Part shown: one piece after another, positions 57,043-64,000 of the stretch
How the letters are laid out: every line of letters begins with the position of its first letter
How positions within the stretch are numbered: the first letter of the stretch is position 1
From: Saprospiraceae bacterium
Lineage (GTDB): Bacteria; Bacteroidota; Bacteroidia; Chitinophagales; Saprospiraceae
Reading direction: 5' to 3'
DNA: 64,000 nt
NCBI GenBank assembly: GCA_026129545.1
Contig: JAHCHX010000001.1
Coordinates: 1-64,000, forward strand
Notes under the pieces: generated by a model
What the model was told of the DNA's origin: nothing
Seen by the model: the letters and a program-made list of their open reading frames with translations, nothing else
Database searches by the model: none
Program-made: the position numbers and the translations under genes

Positions 57043-58995
57043 ATGAAAAAGACAATAGCCTTTTCCGTTTTGCTCCTTATTTTTTTTGCTGGGTTGGCAA
57101 GCTTCAAGGATACGCCCGAAACCGAGGCGCTCGATACCGTGACGCGACAGTTCCACCTCGGCATGGAAGAGACCTCAGAAGCCATAGCCTTGTACTACGC
57201 GGCTGCGCAAAGCTTATCAAACAATGAAGCTTCGGTAAAAAAACTGCGCAAAGCGCACTCGGAGGCAAGGTTGGCGTTCAAAAAAATCGAGTTCTTGTTG
57301 GAATACAACGACCGCGCGGGCGTGAAACGCACCATCAACGGCCCGCCCTTGCCCTTTGTGGAACAAGGCATCCCGGATGTGATGCCCGTTGAGCCTGTTG
57401 GGCTGCAAGTGCTTGACGAGTTGGTGGCGGAGGAAAACCCATTTGCCGAAAAGGACGAAATCGTGCGGCTTACCCGCCAATTGGCACAAGATTTTGAGGT
57501 CATGCGCCAGTTCCAATCCAAATTGAAGATGACCCATCGGCACGTCTTTGAAGCCATGCAGCAAGAGGTGGTGCGCGTGTTCACGCTTGGCCTCACAGGA
57601 TTCGATACTCCCGGCACGCTCCACGCATTGCCAGAAGCCAAAGCTGCCTTCGAAGGCATGGGTGCTGCCATAAGAGCCTATTTGCCCATCGTCGAATCGA
57701 AAGACAGAGGGCTGGCCATTATTCTGGATGCGCGTTTCGACCACACCATCAGGCACTTGGGCCAATCCAAGTCATTCGACACCTTCGACCGACTCGATTT
57801 CCTGACGAAACATATTGACCCGCTCTACGAGCTGATTTATCAAGTGCAGCGCGTGTTGGGCGTGGAAACCTCATCGGAGACCTCGCCAATGCCTCAACCC
57901 GTCAATCAGGCTGCTCGTGGGTTGTTCGACGAGCAATTCCTCAATGTCGGATTTTACGCCAAAGTGGACATGAAGCACCCTCAGTTTGAAAAAAGGGTCG
58001 CGCTGGGCAGAATGCTTTTCTTCGACCCCATTCTCTCGTCCAACCATCAACGCGCCTGCGCGTCCTGCCATCAGCCCGAAAAAGCCTTCACGGATGGGCT
58101 ACCCAAAAGCCTCGCCGCCGAAGGGCAAGGCCATATCAAGCGCAATGCTCCCACCTTACTCAATTGCGTTTTTTCCGAAAGCTTCTTCTACGACCTGCGG
58201 GAGCGGCAGCTGTCGCGGCAAATCTTGCACGTCGTGGTGGATTCCCTCGAGTTTTCCACGACTTATCCTGTTATTATCGAGAAGCTCAATCAGAGTGCCC
58301 TATACAAAAAGATGTTTAGAGACGCTTACTCAGACAATCCGCAGTATAGCCTGTCCGCCTATTCCATCTCCGACGCATTGGCATCCTATGTGGCCAGCTT
58401 GAACGCTTTCAACAGCCCTTTCGACCGCTTCGTGCGGGGCGACACGGCCTATCTCGACCCGGCGGCTTATCGTGGGTTCAATCTGTTCATGGGCAAGGCC
58501 AATTGCGGCATCTGTCATTTTGCGCCCGTTTTCAACGGCACCGTGCCACCGCTCTACACCGAATCAGAATCGGAAGTGCTCGGCGTGCCGCTCCGCCCCG
58601 ACACCCTGAATGCGCCGCTCGACCCGGATTTGGGGCGATTCGACAGCGGCAAGCCCCGCGACAAAGCACCTTTTTTCAAACACTCGTTCAAGACACCCAC
58701 CGTGCGCAACGTGGCGCTTACCGCCCCTTACATGCACAATGGCGTTTATCAAACGCTGGAAGAAGTCATTGATTTTTACAATCGCGGCGGCGGCGCGGGC
58801 ATCGGAATCGAACTACCCCACCAAACCCTGCCCGACGCGCCGCTCCAACTCAGCCCGCAGGAACAACGGGACTTGATAGCTTTTATGCATTCGCTCACGG
58901 ACAACCCATCGCATCTGCAAGTAAGACCCGACTCGCTGCCTCGATTTGAGGGAAAGCCCGAATGGAACCGCAGAAAAGTTGGGGGCGAATACTGA
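57043..58995 (+). CDS. Di-haem cytochrome c peroxidase/MauG-family protein
   Basis: A 650-residue exported protein. A weak signal peptide (MKKTIAFSVLLLIFFAGLAS) is followed by a ~290-residue helical N-terminal domain of unknown function (KKLRKAHSEARLAFKKIEFL, imelysin-like in appearance). The bacterial CCP domain carries two haem c motifs, CASCHQPEKAFTDG (near 340) and CGICHF (near 488), with APYMHNGVYQTLEEV containing the distal ligand region. CCPs reduce H2O2; MauG-type relatives use H2O2 to modify proteins. The N-terminal extension is not part of classical CCP. It follows the PhoX-like gene after 84 bp and its terminator. Confidence 0.88.
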   Translation: MKKTIAFSVLLLIFFAGLASFKDTPETEALDTVTRQFHLGMEETSEAIALYYAAAQSLSNNEASVKKLRKAHSEARLAFKKIEFLLEYNDRAGVKRTINGPPLPFVEQGIPDVMPVEPVGLQVLDELVAEENPFAEKDEIVRLTRQLAQDFEVMRQFQSKLKMTHRHVFEAMQQEVVRVFTLGLTGFDTPGTLHALPEAKAAFEGMGAAIRAYLPIVESKDRGLAIILDARFDHTIRHLGQSKSFDTFDRLDFLTKHIDPLYELIYQVQRVLGVETSSETSPMPQPVNQAARGLFDEQFLNVGFYAKVDMKHPQFEKRVALGRMLFFDPILSSNHQRACASCHQPEKAFTDGLPKSLAAEGQGHIKRNAPTLLNCVFSESFFYDLRERQLSRQILHVVVDSLEFSTTYPVIIEKLNQSALYKKMFRDAYSDNPQYSLSAYSISDALASYVASLNAFNSPFDRFVRGDTAYLDPAAYRGFNLFMGKANCGICHFAPVFNGTVPPLYTESESEVLGVPLRPDTLNAPLDPDLGRFDSGKPRDKAPFFKHSFKTPTVRNVALTAPYMHNGVYQTLEEVIDFYNRGGGAGIGIELPHQTLPDAPLQLSPQEQRDLIAFMHSLTDNPSHLQVRPDSLPRFEGKPEWNRRKVGGEY

Positions 58996-59022
58996 TTCTG
59001 CACTTTCGATTTTTATTCATAA

Positions 59023-59089
59023 ACACAGCGGCACAGAGCGCGCGGAGCACAAAAAACTCCGTGCCCTCCGCGCCTCTGTGTTCGATAAA
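59023..59089. repeat. CACAG(A/C)GGCACAGAG inverted-repeat element
   Basis: AAACACAGCGGCACAGAGCG on the left and CTCCGTGCCCTCCGCGCCTC then TGTGTT on the right form the same imperfect hairpin as 52440-52505, sharing the central AAAAAACTCCGTG core. Confidence 0.65.
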
Positions 59090-59092
59090 AAA

Positions 59093-59189
59093 GGGTGCAT
59101 TTCAAATTGTCGCTTTTGTATGCCGGAACGCTGTTCCGATAGAGGTCGGAACAGCGTTCCGATTACTTGCGGCAATTTGAAATGCACCC
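59093..59189. repeat. Nested inverted-repeat element (97 bp)
   Basis: The outer arms GGGTGCATTTCAAATTG... (59093-59113) and ...CAATTTGAAATGCACCC (59169-59189) match at 20 of 21 bases. Inside, CGGAACGCTGTTCCG (59124-59138) and its exact complement (59147-59161) form a second hairpin, and each inner arm is itself nearly palindromic. No coding capacity. Confidence 0.85.
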
Positions 59190-59216
59190 GACTGAAAGCG
59201 TGTTTTGCGAGGTCAG

Positions 59217-59477
59217 TCAGCGTGTCATAAAAGTTCTTAGAAAATCGAATAGTCCTCTCAACGGCGAGTATTTATGATGAGCGGCAGTTCGTGGTTTCTC
59301 CATGTTTTTGCTGCCGTGTTGCGTATTGGCTACCGCGTCGCTGCTGTATGAACCGTGCTCAGGGTCAAGCTTGCCGTGAAATACCCACAAGCGGCGACAC
59401 TGAGGACAGTATTCGGCCAGTGTCCCGTGCCTTTGGGACACCGTTAGAGCAGTATTGCATTTAGGACATTTACCCAT
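59217..59477 (-). CDS. Small zinc-ribbon protein (zf-TFIIB type)
   Basis: An 86-residue basic protein. The N-terminus carries two CxxC knuckles (CPKC at 4-7, CPQC at 24-27) in the zf-TFIIB arrangement GKCPKCNTALTVSQRHGTLA then EYCPQCRRLWVFHGKL. The C-terminal half is Lys/His-rich with no clear fold. Its function is unknown; such proteins may bind nucleic acid or metal. The terminator hairpin of the DUF2490 gene lies just upstream. Confidence 0.7.
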   Translation of the reverse strand: MGKCPKCNTALTVSQRHGTLAEYCPQCRRLWVFHGKLDPEHGSYSSDAVANTQHGSKNMEKPRTAAHHKYSPLRGLFDFLRTFMTR

Positions 59478-59495
59478 GAGTCAATCAAAATTTTT

Positions 59496-59532
59496 GTCCC
59501 GGAGAAAAGCCCCGACTCTTGCGTCGGGGCTT
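59496..59532 (-). terminator. Terminator of the DUF2490 gene (minus strand)
   Basis: AAGCCCCGAC and GTCGGGGCTT form a perfect 10-bp stem with a 6-base loop, and TTTTCTCC follows on the minus strand. Confidence 0.8.
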
Positions 59533-59601
59533 ACCGAAATGTGTGACTTCCGGGATGTAACAAACCTCATGCTCTATGTATGAATCGTAACTCTTTTTAC
59601 A

Positions 59602-60384
59602 TCAATTTAAATTCAAATAGGCGTTGACGATAAATCCTGAATTGCGCTGAAATACGTTGCGCCCGTTCGATTCGCCCGGCAATGTTATCTCGCGTGGCAA
59701 TTGAAGAATTTGATTGAAATAGCCGCCTTCAATTCTAAGTTTTGGCCCAAAACGATAGCCGAAAAGCAGTCCAATGCGATTTTGGTCAAACACATTTTCA
59801 TTCACGTTTTTCCCGAAACCGATGAAAATCTCGTCGTAAGCCGCCGCGTAAAACTCGCCGTCGTCCAACGTGTTGCCTTTCAGCGGATACTGCATCCTGA
59901 ACATATATCGCAGGCGGTTGACAAAGAAATATTCGTCTTCGCGGGTGACTTCGGGGCTGGTGTAGCGGCCTATCCAGCGTTGCTCCAGCATGAAGCGGTG
60001 CACGAAATCCAGACGGCCCGGTTTATCAGTCAGTGTCAGCATTTGAAAAATGCGGTGCTCCGTAAAATCCCGCCCCAGCGCGTTGATGGGATAATCTCCG
60101 TATGGATATGTTTCAATCCAGGCGTAGCCAAGGCGAAGTTGAATTTTGGGATTTACCTGGTAGTTGGCTCCGAGACGCAGTAGGCTTTGCTGCCAGTCGG
60201 TCACAAAGTTTTCGCGTCTCCACTGATACTCTGCGTGAAGCCCCCATTTTTCAGAGAATTTGAATGTCCCGAAAGTAGCCCACCAACCGATGTTGTTGCG
60301 GTCATTGAGGCGGGTGTTTTGGGCAAAAAGGCTGGCGGAAAATATTGCGAGTAAAATCGTCGGAAGAAAAATGCGTACAGTCAT
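59602..60384 (-). CDS. DUF2490 outer-membrane beta-barrel protein
   Basis: A 260-residue protein with signal peptide (MTVRIFLPTILLAIFSASLF). The repeated aromatic-girdle strands (WGLHAEYQWRRENF, LRLGANYQVNPKIQLRLGYA, RFMLEQRWIG, LLFGYRFGPKLRIEGGYFNQ, ending VNAYLNLN) fit a DUF2490 outer-membrane barrel. Its function is unknown. The ATG at 60384 is used. The carbonic anhydrase gene upstream is on the same strand about 120 bp away. Confidence 0.82.
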   Translation of the reverse strand: MTVRIFLPTILLAIFSASLFAQNTRLNDRNNIGWWATFGTFKFSEKWGLHAEYQWRRENFVTDWQQSLLRLGANYQVNPKIQLRLGYAWIETYPYGDYPINALGRDFTEHRIFQMLTLTDKPGRLDFVHRFMLEQRWIGRYTSPEVTREDEYFFVNRLRYMFRMQYPLKGNTLDDGEFYAAAYDEIFIGFGKNVNENVFDQNRIGLLFGYRFGPKLRIEGGYFNQILQLPREITLPGESNGRNVFQRNSGFIVNAYLNLN

Positions 60385-60502
60385 GGACAAAATTTATGGC
60401 GACAACGGCTGTCCACTTCGCCCGTTTTGGGAAAACTGCCGGCCACCTATTGTAGCAGTGGAGGTGGCGCGGCAGCGAAGCGAGCGTCAGTGCCCTGTTT
60501 GT

Positions 60503-61228
60503 TTATAGAAACTCGACTTGGCCTGTTTCGAGACGGTAGTACGCTGGTATGATTTTTATTTTCCCTTCCTGCACATACTGCGACAAGATGGGGTTCAGCT
60601 TTTTCAGCGCTTCTACCTCGGCCAGCACATTGGCTCTACTCGCTTCTTCCAGTTTATCGGGCTTGCCGATGAAGTCTTTCACGCCTGGCCGGATAATGTT
60701 TACCAAATCCTCGATGTGGCCGGGAAGTTTGTCTGTGCCAATAGCGCCTTTTACTGCACCGCACTTCTCGTGACCCATCACGACAATCACTTTCACACCA
60801 AGCACAGCCACCGAAAATTCGAGTGAGCCGTATGAAGCAACAGCAGGAGCCTGCCCGGCTGTACGCACGATGAACAAATCACCCAAGCCTTGGTCGAAAA
60901 CGATTTCGGATGGCACCCGGCTGTCGCTGCAACTCATAATGCTTGCAAAGGGCGTTTGCTGCTGGGCCTGTATGATTTTGCGCGTATCATCACGATTTGG
61001 ATGTGCAGACTGGTCATTGACGAAGCGGGCGTTACCTTCTTTCAAGCGTGCGATGGCCTCGTCGGGCGTTTTTGGGTAAGGTGGCAGGACTACAGCGGTG
61101 GGAGCATTATAGGCCTCAGTGGCAGCAGGGGTGTTTTTGGCGGGTTTCTGCTCCGTGTTTTGACAGGATGAAACAGCCAGCAAAGCGATAAAAATCGCGG
61201 CAACAGTGAACGAATGTCTTAAAATCAT
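60503..61228 (-). CDS. Beta-class carbonic anhydrase lipoprotein
   Basis: A 241-residue zinc enzyme catalysing CO2/bicarbonate interconversion. Zinc ligands Cys100, His153 and Cys156 are visible in SCSDSRVP and GHEKCGAVKG, with the Asp102/Arg104 dyad. A lipobox signal (ALLAVSSCQN, Cys22) predicts membrane anchoring on the outer face of a membrane, which differs from the usual cytosolic location. The ATG at 61228 begins the signal peptide. Confidence 0.93.
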   Translation of the reverse strand: MILRHSFTVAAIFIALLAVSSCQNTEQKPAKNTPAATEAYNAPTAVVLPPYPKTPDEAIARLKEGNARFVNDQSAHPNRDDTRKIIQAQQQTPFASIMSCSDSRVPSEIVFDQGLGDLFIVRTAGQAPAVASYGSLEFSVAVLGVKVIVVMGHEKCGAVKGAIGTDKLPGHIEDLVNIIRPGVKDFIGKPDKLEEASRANVLAEVEALKKLNPILSQYVQEGKIKIIPAYYRLETGQVEFL

Positions 61229-61317
61229 GTGGTAAAATTTTGAGACAAAGGTCACTGCCGGGTTATTAGAAACTCATAAGAGCGGTGTTAGAAGGGAATT
61301 AGATTTTGGAAATGATT

Positions 61318-61442
61318 AAGTACCCGGACAGATTTATTTCACACAACGACACGGCGACACTACGATTTTATTTTTTCTGATAATCAATTCTTTGTGCCGT
61401 TGTGTCGTCGTGTGAAATGCTTGAATAATTTTGTCTCAGTAC
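61318..61442. repeat. Degenerate inverted-repeat element
   Basis: AAGTACCCGGACAGATTTAT then TTCACACAACGACAC on the left faces GTCGTCGTGTGAAATGCTTG then AATAATTTTGTCTCAGTAC on the right, an imperfect ~125-bp palindrome. It lies between the carbonic anhydrase and histidine kinase genes and has no coding frame. The pairing has many mismatches, so the boundaries are approximate. Confidence 0.5.
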
Positions 61443-61480
61443 TTAGTACAGCGGATTGGCTAATCCGCTGTACTAAGTAC
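61439..61480 (-). terminator. Hairpin overlapping the end of the histidine kinase gene
   Basis: The arms GTACTTAGTACAGCGGATT and AATCCGCTGTACTAAGTAC form a perfect 19-bp stem with loop GGCT. On the minus strand it starts inside the kinase's last codons and supplies its stop codon. The core matches the hairpin at 47245-47272. Confidence 0.75.
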
Positions 61481-62846
61481 CCGGGATAAATTTCGGCATA
61501 AAAAACCGCACCATCGTCCCTTTTCCCCATTGCGAATCCATGTACACGCCGCCGGCATATTTATCGGCGATGCTTTTCACTAGCGACAGCCCGACCCCGC
61601 TGCCTTGCAAATGCCGGGCGGTTTTGCTGCGGTAAAATGGCTCGAACAAGAGTTCTACTTCTTCCGGCGCAATGCCTTGCCCTTCGTCGGCTACTTCGAG
61701 GCATACATTTTTCCCTTGCAAAAAAAGTCGTACTCGTATGGGGCGTTTTTCGCCGTATTTTACTGCATTGTCGAGCAGATTGAAGAAGGTTGTTTGCAAA
61801 AGAGCGGGGTCGCACCACACTTGAAGTTCGTCGGCTTCGTCGGCTTCGATGTGCAGCCGAATTTGTTGCGCCGCGTCAGGGTGGCTCGTTTGCAAAGTTT
61901 TGACTGCTGAAAGGAGGATTTCGTCGGCAGGGCAGGTTTGCTCGTTGGGCAAGGGGATGTTGGCTTCGATTTTTGCCATGGTGAGCAGTTGCGACACGAG
62001 GTGATTGAGGTCTCTGGCGCGCTGGCCGATGTTTTCAAGCGATTGCCGGTAAGACTCGCCGTCGCGATTTTGTTGCAAGGCAAGTTCGGCTTCGGCGCTG
62101 ATGGCCGTGAGCGGTGTGCGCATTTCGTGGGAGGCGTTGCGGATAAACTGCTGCTGCGCGTGGAAACCTTGTTCGATGCGGTCGAGCATGGCGTTGAAGG
62201 TCAGTGCCAGTTGGCCGAGCTCGTCGTAGTTGTTTTTGACGTTGAGGCGCAGATTGAGACTTTTGGTGCCGATAGCGCGGGCTTTTTTAATCTTGTCGGT
62301 GATGGGTTGCAGCATGTTTTTTATCCAAAACCAACTGATAAGCCCCAACAAGAAGGACCCCAGCAGGATGCCTGTGATGATGTTAGTGCGCAGGTTGGCA
62401 ATTTTGGTATAGCCGTAGCGGTCAATGGCCGAGATGACCAGCGTGTGATGGCTCACCGAGTCGTGCAGGATGCCGTAGTCGCGCTGGCCGATATGCGTGA
62501 AGCAGATTTTACAGTTGTGAAATTGCGTCGTGTCGATAAGTTTCGACAAAATATCGTTGCCGTTAGGTGCTGTCATTTGGCGTGGGTCGGTGTAGTAGTG
62601 AATCTCCTCTTCGGGCAAATAGCCGGGCGGTATCTTGCCAATCATGTTGAAGGGGTGCAGGCGGTCGCGGCCAATGACAGAGTCGGCCAGCGCCAGCCGC
62701 TCTTCGATTCGTCCTCGGAATTCCCGTTCGCAAAATCGCACCGAGTAGCGGTAGATGAAATAGCCCACGAGGGATAAAATCAACAGCGAAGAGCCAGTGA
62801 TGACGAACGTGAGCCGTTGGCGAATTGTCAATCGCAGCGATTTCAT
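61473..62846 (-). CDS. Sensor histidine kinase (two-component system)
   Basis: A 457-residue membrane kinase. Two helices (about 12-33 and 155-178) flank a periplasmic sensor domain, and a HAMP domain follows (IKKARAIGTKSLNLRLNVKN, with ELGQLALTFNAMLDRIEQGF). The phosphoacceptor box RNASHEMRTPLTAISAEAEL has its His near residue 241; the ATPase boxes are NLLDNAVKYG, DEGQGIAPEEVELLF and GSGVGLSLVKSIA. The regulator gene lies directly upstream and is separated by only three bases, so the two are one operon. A repeat hairpin provides the last codons and stop. Confidence 0.95.
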   Translation of the reverse strand: MKSLRLTIRQRLTFVITGSSLLILSLVGYFIYRYSVRFCEREFRGRIEERLALADSVIGRDRLHPFNMIGKIPPGYLPEEEIHYYTDPRQMTAPNGNDILSKLIDTTQFHNCKICFTHIGQRDYGILHDSVSHHTLVISAIDRYGYTKIANLRTNIITGILLGSFLLGLISWFWIKNMLQPITDKIKKARAIGTKSLNLRLNVKNNYDELGQLALTFNAMLDRIEQGFHAQQQFIRNASHEMRTPLTAISAEAELALQQNRDGESYRQSLENIGQRARDLNHLVSQLLTMAKIEANIPLPNEQTCPADEILLSAVKTLQTSHPDAAQQIRLHIEADEADELQVWCDPALLQTTFFNLLDNAVKYGEKRPIRVRLFLQGKNVCLEVADEGQGIAPEEVELLFEPFYRSKTARHLQGSGVGLSLVKSIADKYAGGVYMDSQWGKGTMVRFFMPKFIPGT

Positions 62847-62849
62847 GGC

Positions 62850-63527
62850 CTATTCTTTTAAAATGAAACCCAAACCGACTTGGGTATGGATGAGTTTTTT
62901 TTCAAAGGGCTTGTCCACCTTGTTGCGCAAATAGTTGATGTACACATCCACGACGTTGGTATTGGGGTCGAAATGCACCCCCCACACTTCTTCCAGGATT
63001 TCCATACGGGTTTTCAGACGGCCTTTGTTGCGCAGGAGGAATTCGAGCAAGCGAAACTCGGTGGCCGTGAGTTTGAGGAGCTCGCCATTGCGCCGCACCT
63101 CTTTCGTCTCGTGGTCGAGTGTCAAGTCGGCCATTTTGCTCACGCGGTCCGATTCAGCTTGCGCGGCACGGCGCAATAAAGCCCTTACCCGGGCCAGCAG
63201 CTCGGGCAGACGAAAAGGCTTCACAAGATAATCGTCAGCCCCGGAGTCAAGCCCACGGACTACATCGTCCGTGCCGCCGATAGCCGTCAGCATCAGTATC
63301 GGGACAGTACTTTTGGAAGCGCGGATATGGCGGCACAACTCGTGCCCGTCCATCTCCGGCATCACGAGGTCGGTGACGACCAAGTGCGGGCGCAGGCGGT
63401 CGAACAGGGTCGCTCCCATCTTGCCGTCCAATGCGATGTAGGCATCATAATCCGCCTCTTGAAAAGCCCGGTGAAGGAGAGAGGCGATATGGCTTTCGTC
63501 TTCTATGATGAGTATCTTGTGCTTCAT
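62850..63527 (-). CDS. OmpR-family response regulator
   Basis: A 225-residue regulator. The receiver domain has Asp53 in VTDLVMPEMDG, an acidic pair EDE at the start, Thr in MLTAIGG and Lys in VKPFRLPELLARV. The C-terminal winged helix (about 125-225) reads LTATEFRLLEFLLRNKGR, then VWGVHFDPNTNVVDVYINYL. It pairs with the kinase immediately downstream. The ATG at 63527 gives the canonical MKHKILIIEDE start. Confidence 0.95.
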   Translation of the reverse strand: MKHKILIIEDESHIASLLHRAFQEADYDAYIALDGKMGATLFDRLRPHLVVTDLVMPEMDGHELCRHIRASKSTVPILMLTAIGGTDDVVRGLDSGADDYLVKPFRLPELLARVRALLRRAAQAESDRVSKMADLTLDHETKEVRRNGELLKLTATEFRLLEFLLRNKGRLKTRMEILEEVWGVHFDPNTNVVDVYINYLRNKVDKPFEKKLIHTQVGLGFILKE

Positions 63528-63591
63528 GACAGCAACGTGTGCAATCAAACTCGAACTAGGTTTGTTCTGTTCAAAAAACGCTTGTGTTTAG

Positions 63592-63623
63592 AACATCGGG
63601 AGGGTTCGCAATCCTTCCGGCGT
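63592..63623. repeat. Degenerate member of the CGGAAGGGTT hairpin family
   Basis: AACATCGGGAGGGTTCG and CAATCCTTCCGGCGT pair imperfectly and resemble the hairpins at 14137-14169 and 45304-45340. It lies upstream of the two-component genes, between divergent genes. Confidence 0.5.
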
Positions 63624-63771
63624 GCGTCGCGGCAAAAAAAGTCCTTCCCTATTGTTCGTCATTCATCCACCCTTTTTCGTCATTCGGCAACTCGCTTTTG
63701 CATGGCTTTGCCTGTGGCGGCCACATTTGTCGCATCAACTAACAAACAACTATCCACACAAGCAATTAAGC

Positions 63772-64000
63772 ATGAAAAACTACTTTTTCCTACCTGTTCT
63801 TTTCCTCTTGGCCGTCAGCCAATCCTTTGCCCAAAAAACGCTCGCCCCAAGCCTCAAGCCTTATGCAGACAATTGGTCGCACAACGTGAAGCGGATGCTC
63901 AACCACGCCGGCTTCGACCTTCAGGCTGCCGCCGTCAACAAAATCTCTTCGCGCGGCGACCTCCAGTTGGACTCCACCAAAACCTTTTATGCCTACAACC
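63772..64000 (+). CDS. Start of a secreted protein gene, cut by the window edge
   Basis: The frame begins MKNYFFLPVLFLLAVSQSFA, a signal peptide, and continues QKTLAPSLKPYADNWSHNVK, then RMLNHAGFDLQAAAVNKISS and onward without a stop to the last base. The mature part begins directly after the signal peptide and is not recognised. It reads away from the OmpR-type regulator and may be a T9SS cargo like others in this window. Confidence 0.7.
   Translation, partial: MKNYFFLPVLFLLAVSQSFAQKTLAPSLKPYADNWSHNVKRMLNHAGFDLQAAAVNKISSRGDLQLDSTKTFYAYN

Overview
The window looks like a chromosomal segment of a Bacteroidota bacterium, most likely from the Saprospiria/Chitinophagia side of the phylum. The evidence is internal: several secreted proteins end in Por-type (type IX secretion, T9SS) sorting domains; three LytS-like histidine kinases come with two LytTR regulators; Mrp has the CxxC-free form I associate with this phylum; starts lack a clear Shine-Dalgarno; and boxes of the TTTG/TAnnTTTG type lie upstream of several genes. 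I saw no tRNA, rRNA, CRISPR array or replication origin.

Layout. 1-1016 is AT-rich, repeat-filled non-coding DNA. 1017-6283 holds a CocE-type hydrolase, an MscS channel, a small secreted protein, an orphan DNA methyltransferase and MazG. 6336-10186 is a two-gene conflict-system candidate: a SIR2-like protein with degenerate catalytic motifs and an effector-associated-domain-like tail, translationally coupled to an nSTAND NTPase with a membrane segment and a C-terminal formylglycine-enzyme (FGE) domain. Imperfect direct copies of the mazG 3' end flank it. 10945-18507 has rpsO, pnp with an RGG tail, a Uma2 protein and a SWIM/SNF2 helicase whose gene contains palindromic repeats read in frame. 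18524-24934 mixes housekeeping genes (Mrp, a CoA-transferase, Nnr, a Crp-like regulator) with an AbiEii relic, two broken Uma2 genes, a MITE-like element and an IS66 end. 25091-31153 has CcmB and a CcsA-like protein, an MsbA-type ABC exporter, a T9SS protein and MsrB.

31264-36887 holds a secreted cytochrome/sorbosone-dehydrogenase-like protein and a DUF1080/PA14 protein on the minus strand, then an alpha/beta hydrolase with an Asp nucleophile and a DinB protein. 37052-40413 has a duplicated-domain lipoprotein and a tight TIGR03643-SDR-cryptochrome operon in which the photolyase-like protein lacks three of four expected Fe-S cysteines. 40540-48060 has two paralogous TPR histidine kinases on either side of a YCF48-type T9SS gene split by a complete IS66-family element with an 8-bp target duplication, followed by a LytTR regulator.

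48180-53215 has a VOC relic, a TonB-like protein, a vanadium-haloperoxidase-like lipoprotein, a sterol-desaturase-like enzyme and a second LytS/LytTR pair. 53308-58995 is a run of secreted proteins: cytochrome/FG-GAP lipoprotein, PhoX-like T9SS protein and di-haem peroxidase. The right end has a zinc ribbon protein, a DUF2490 barrel, a beta-carbonic anhydrase lipoprotein, an OmpR-type two-component system and the start of another secreted protein.

Intergenic DNA is unusually rich in interspersed hairpin repeats. At least seven families recur or sit inside genes, several with copies tens of kilobases apart in inverted orientation. The strongest candidate for an undescribed system is 6228-10623.
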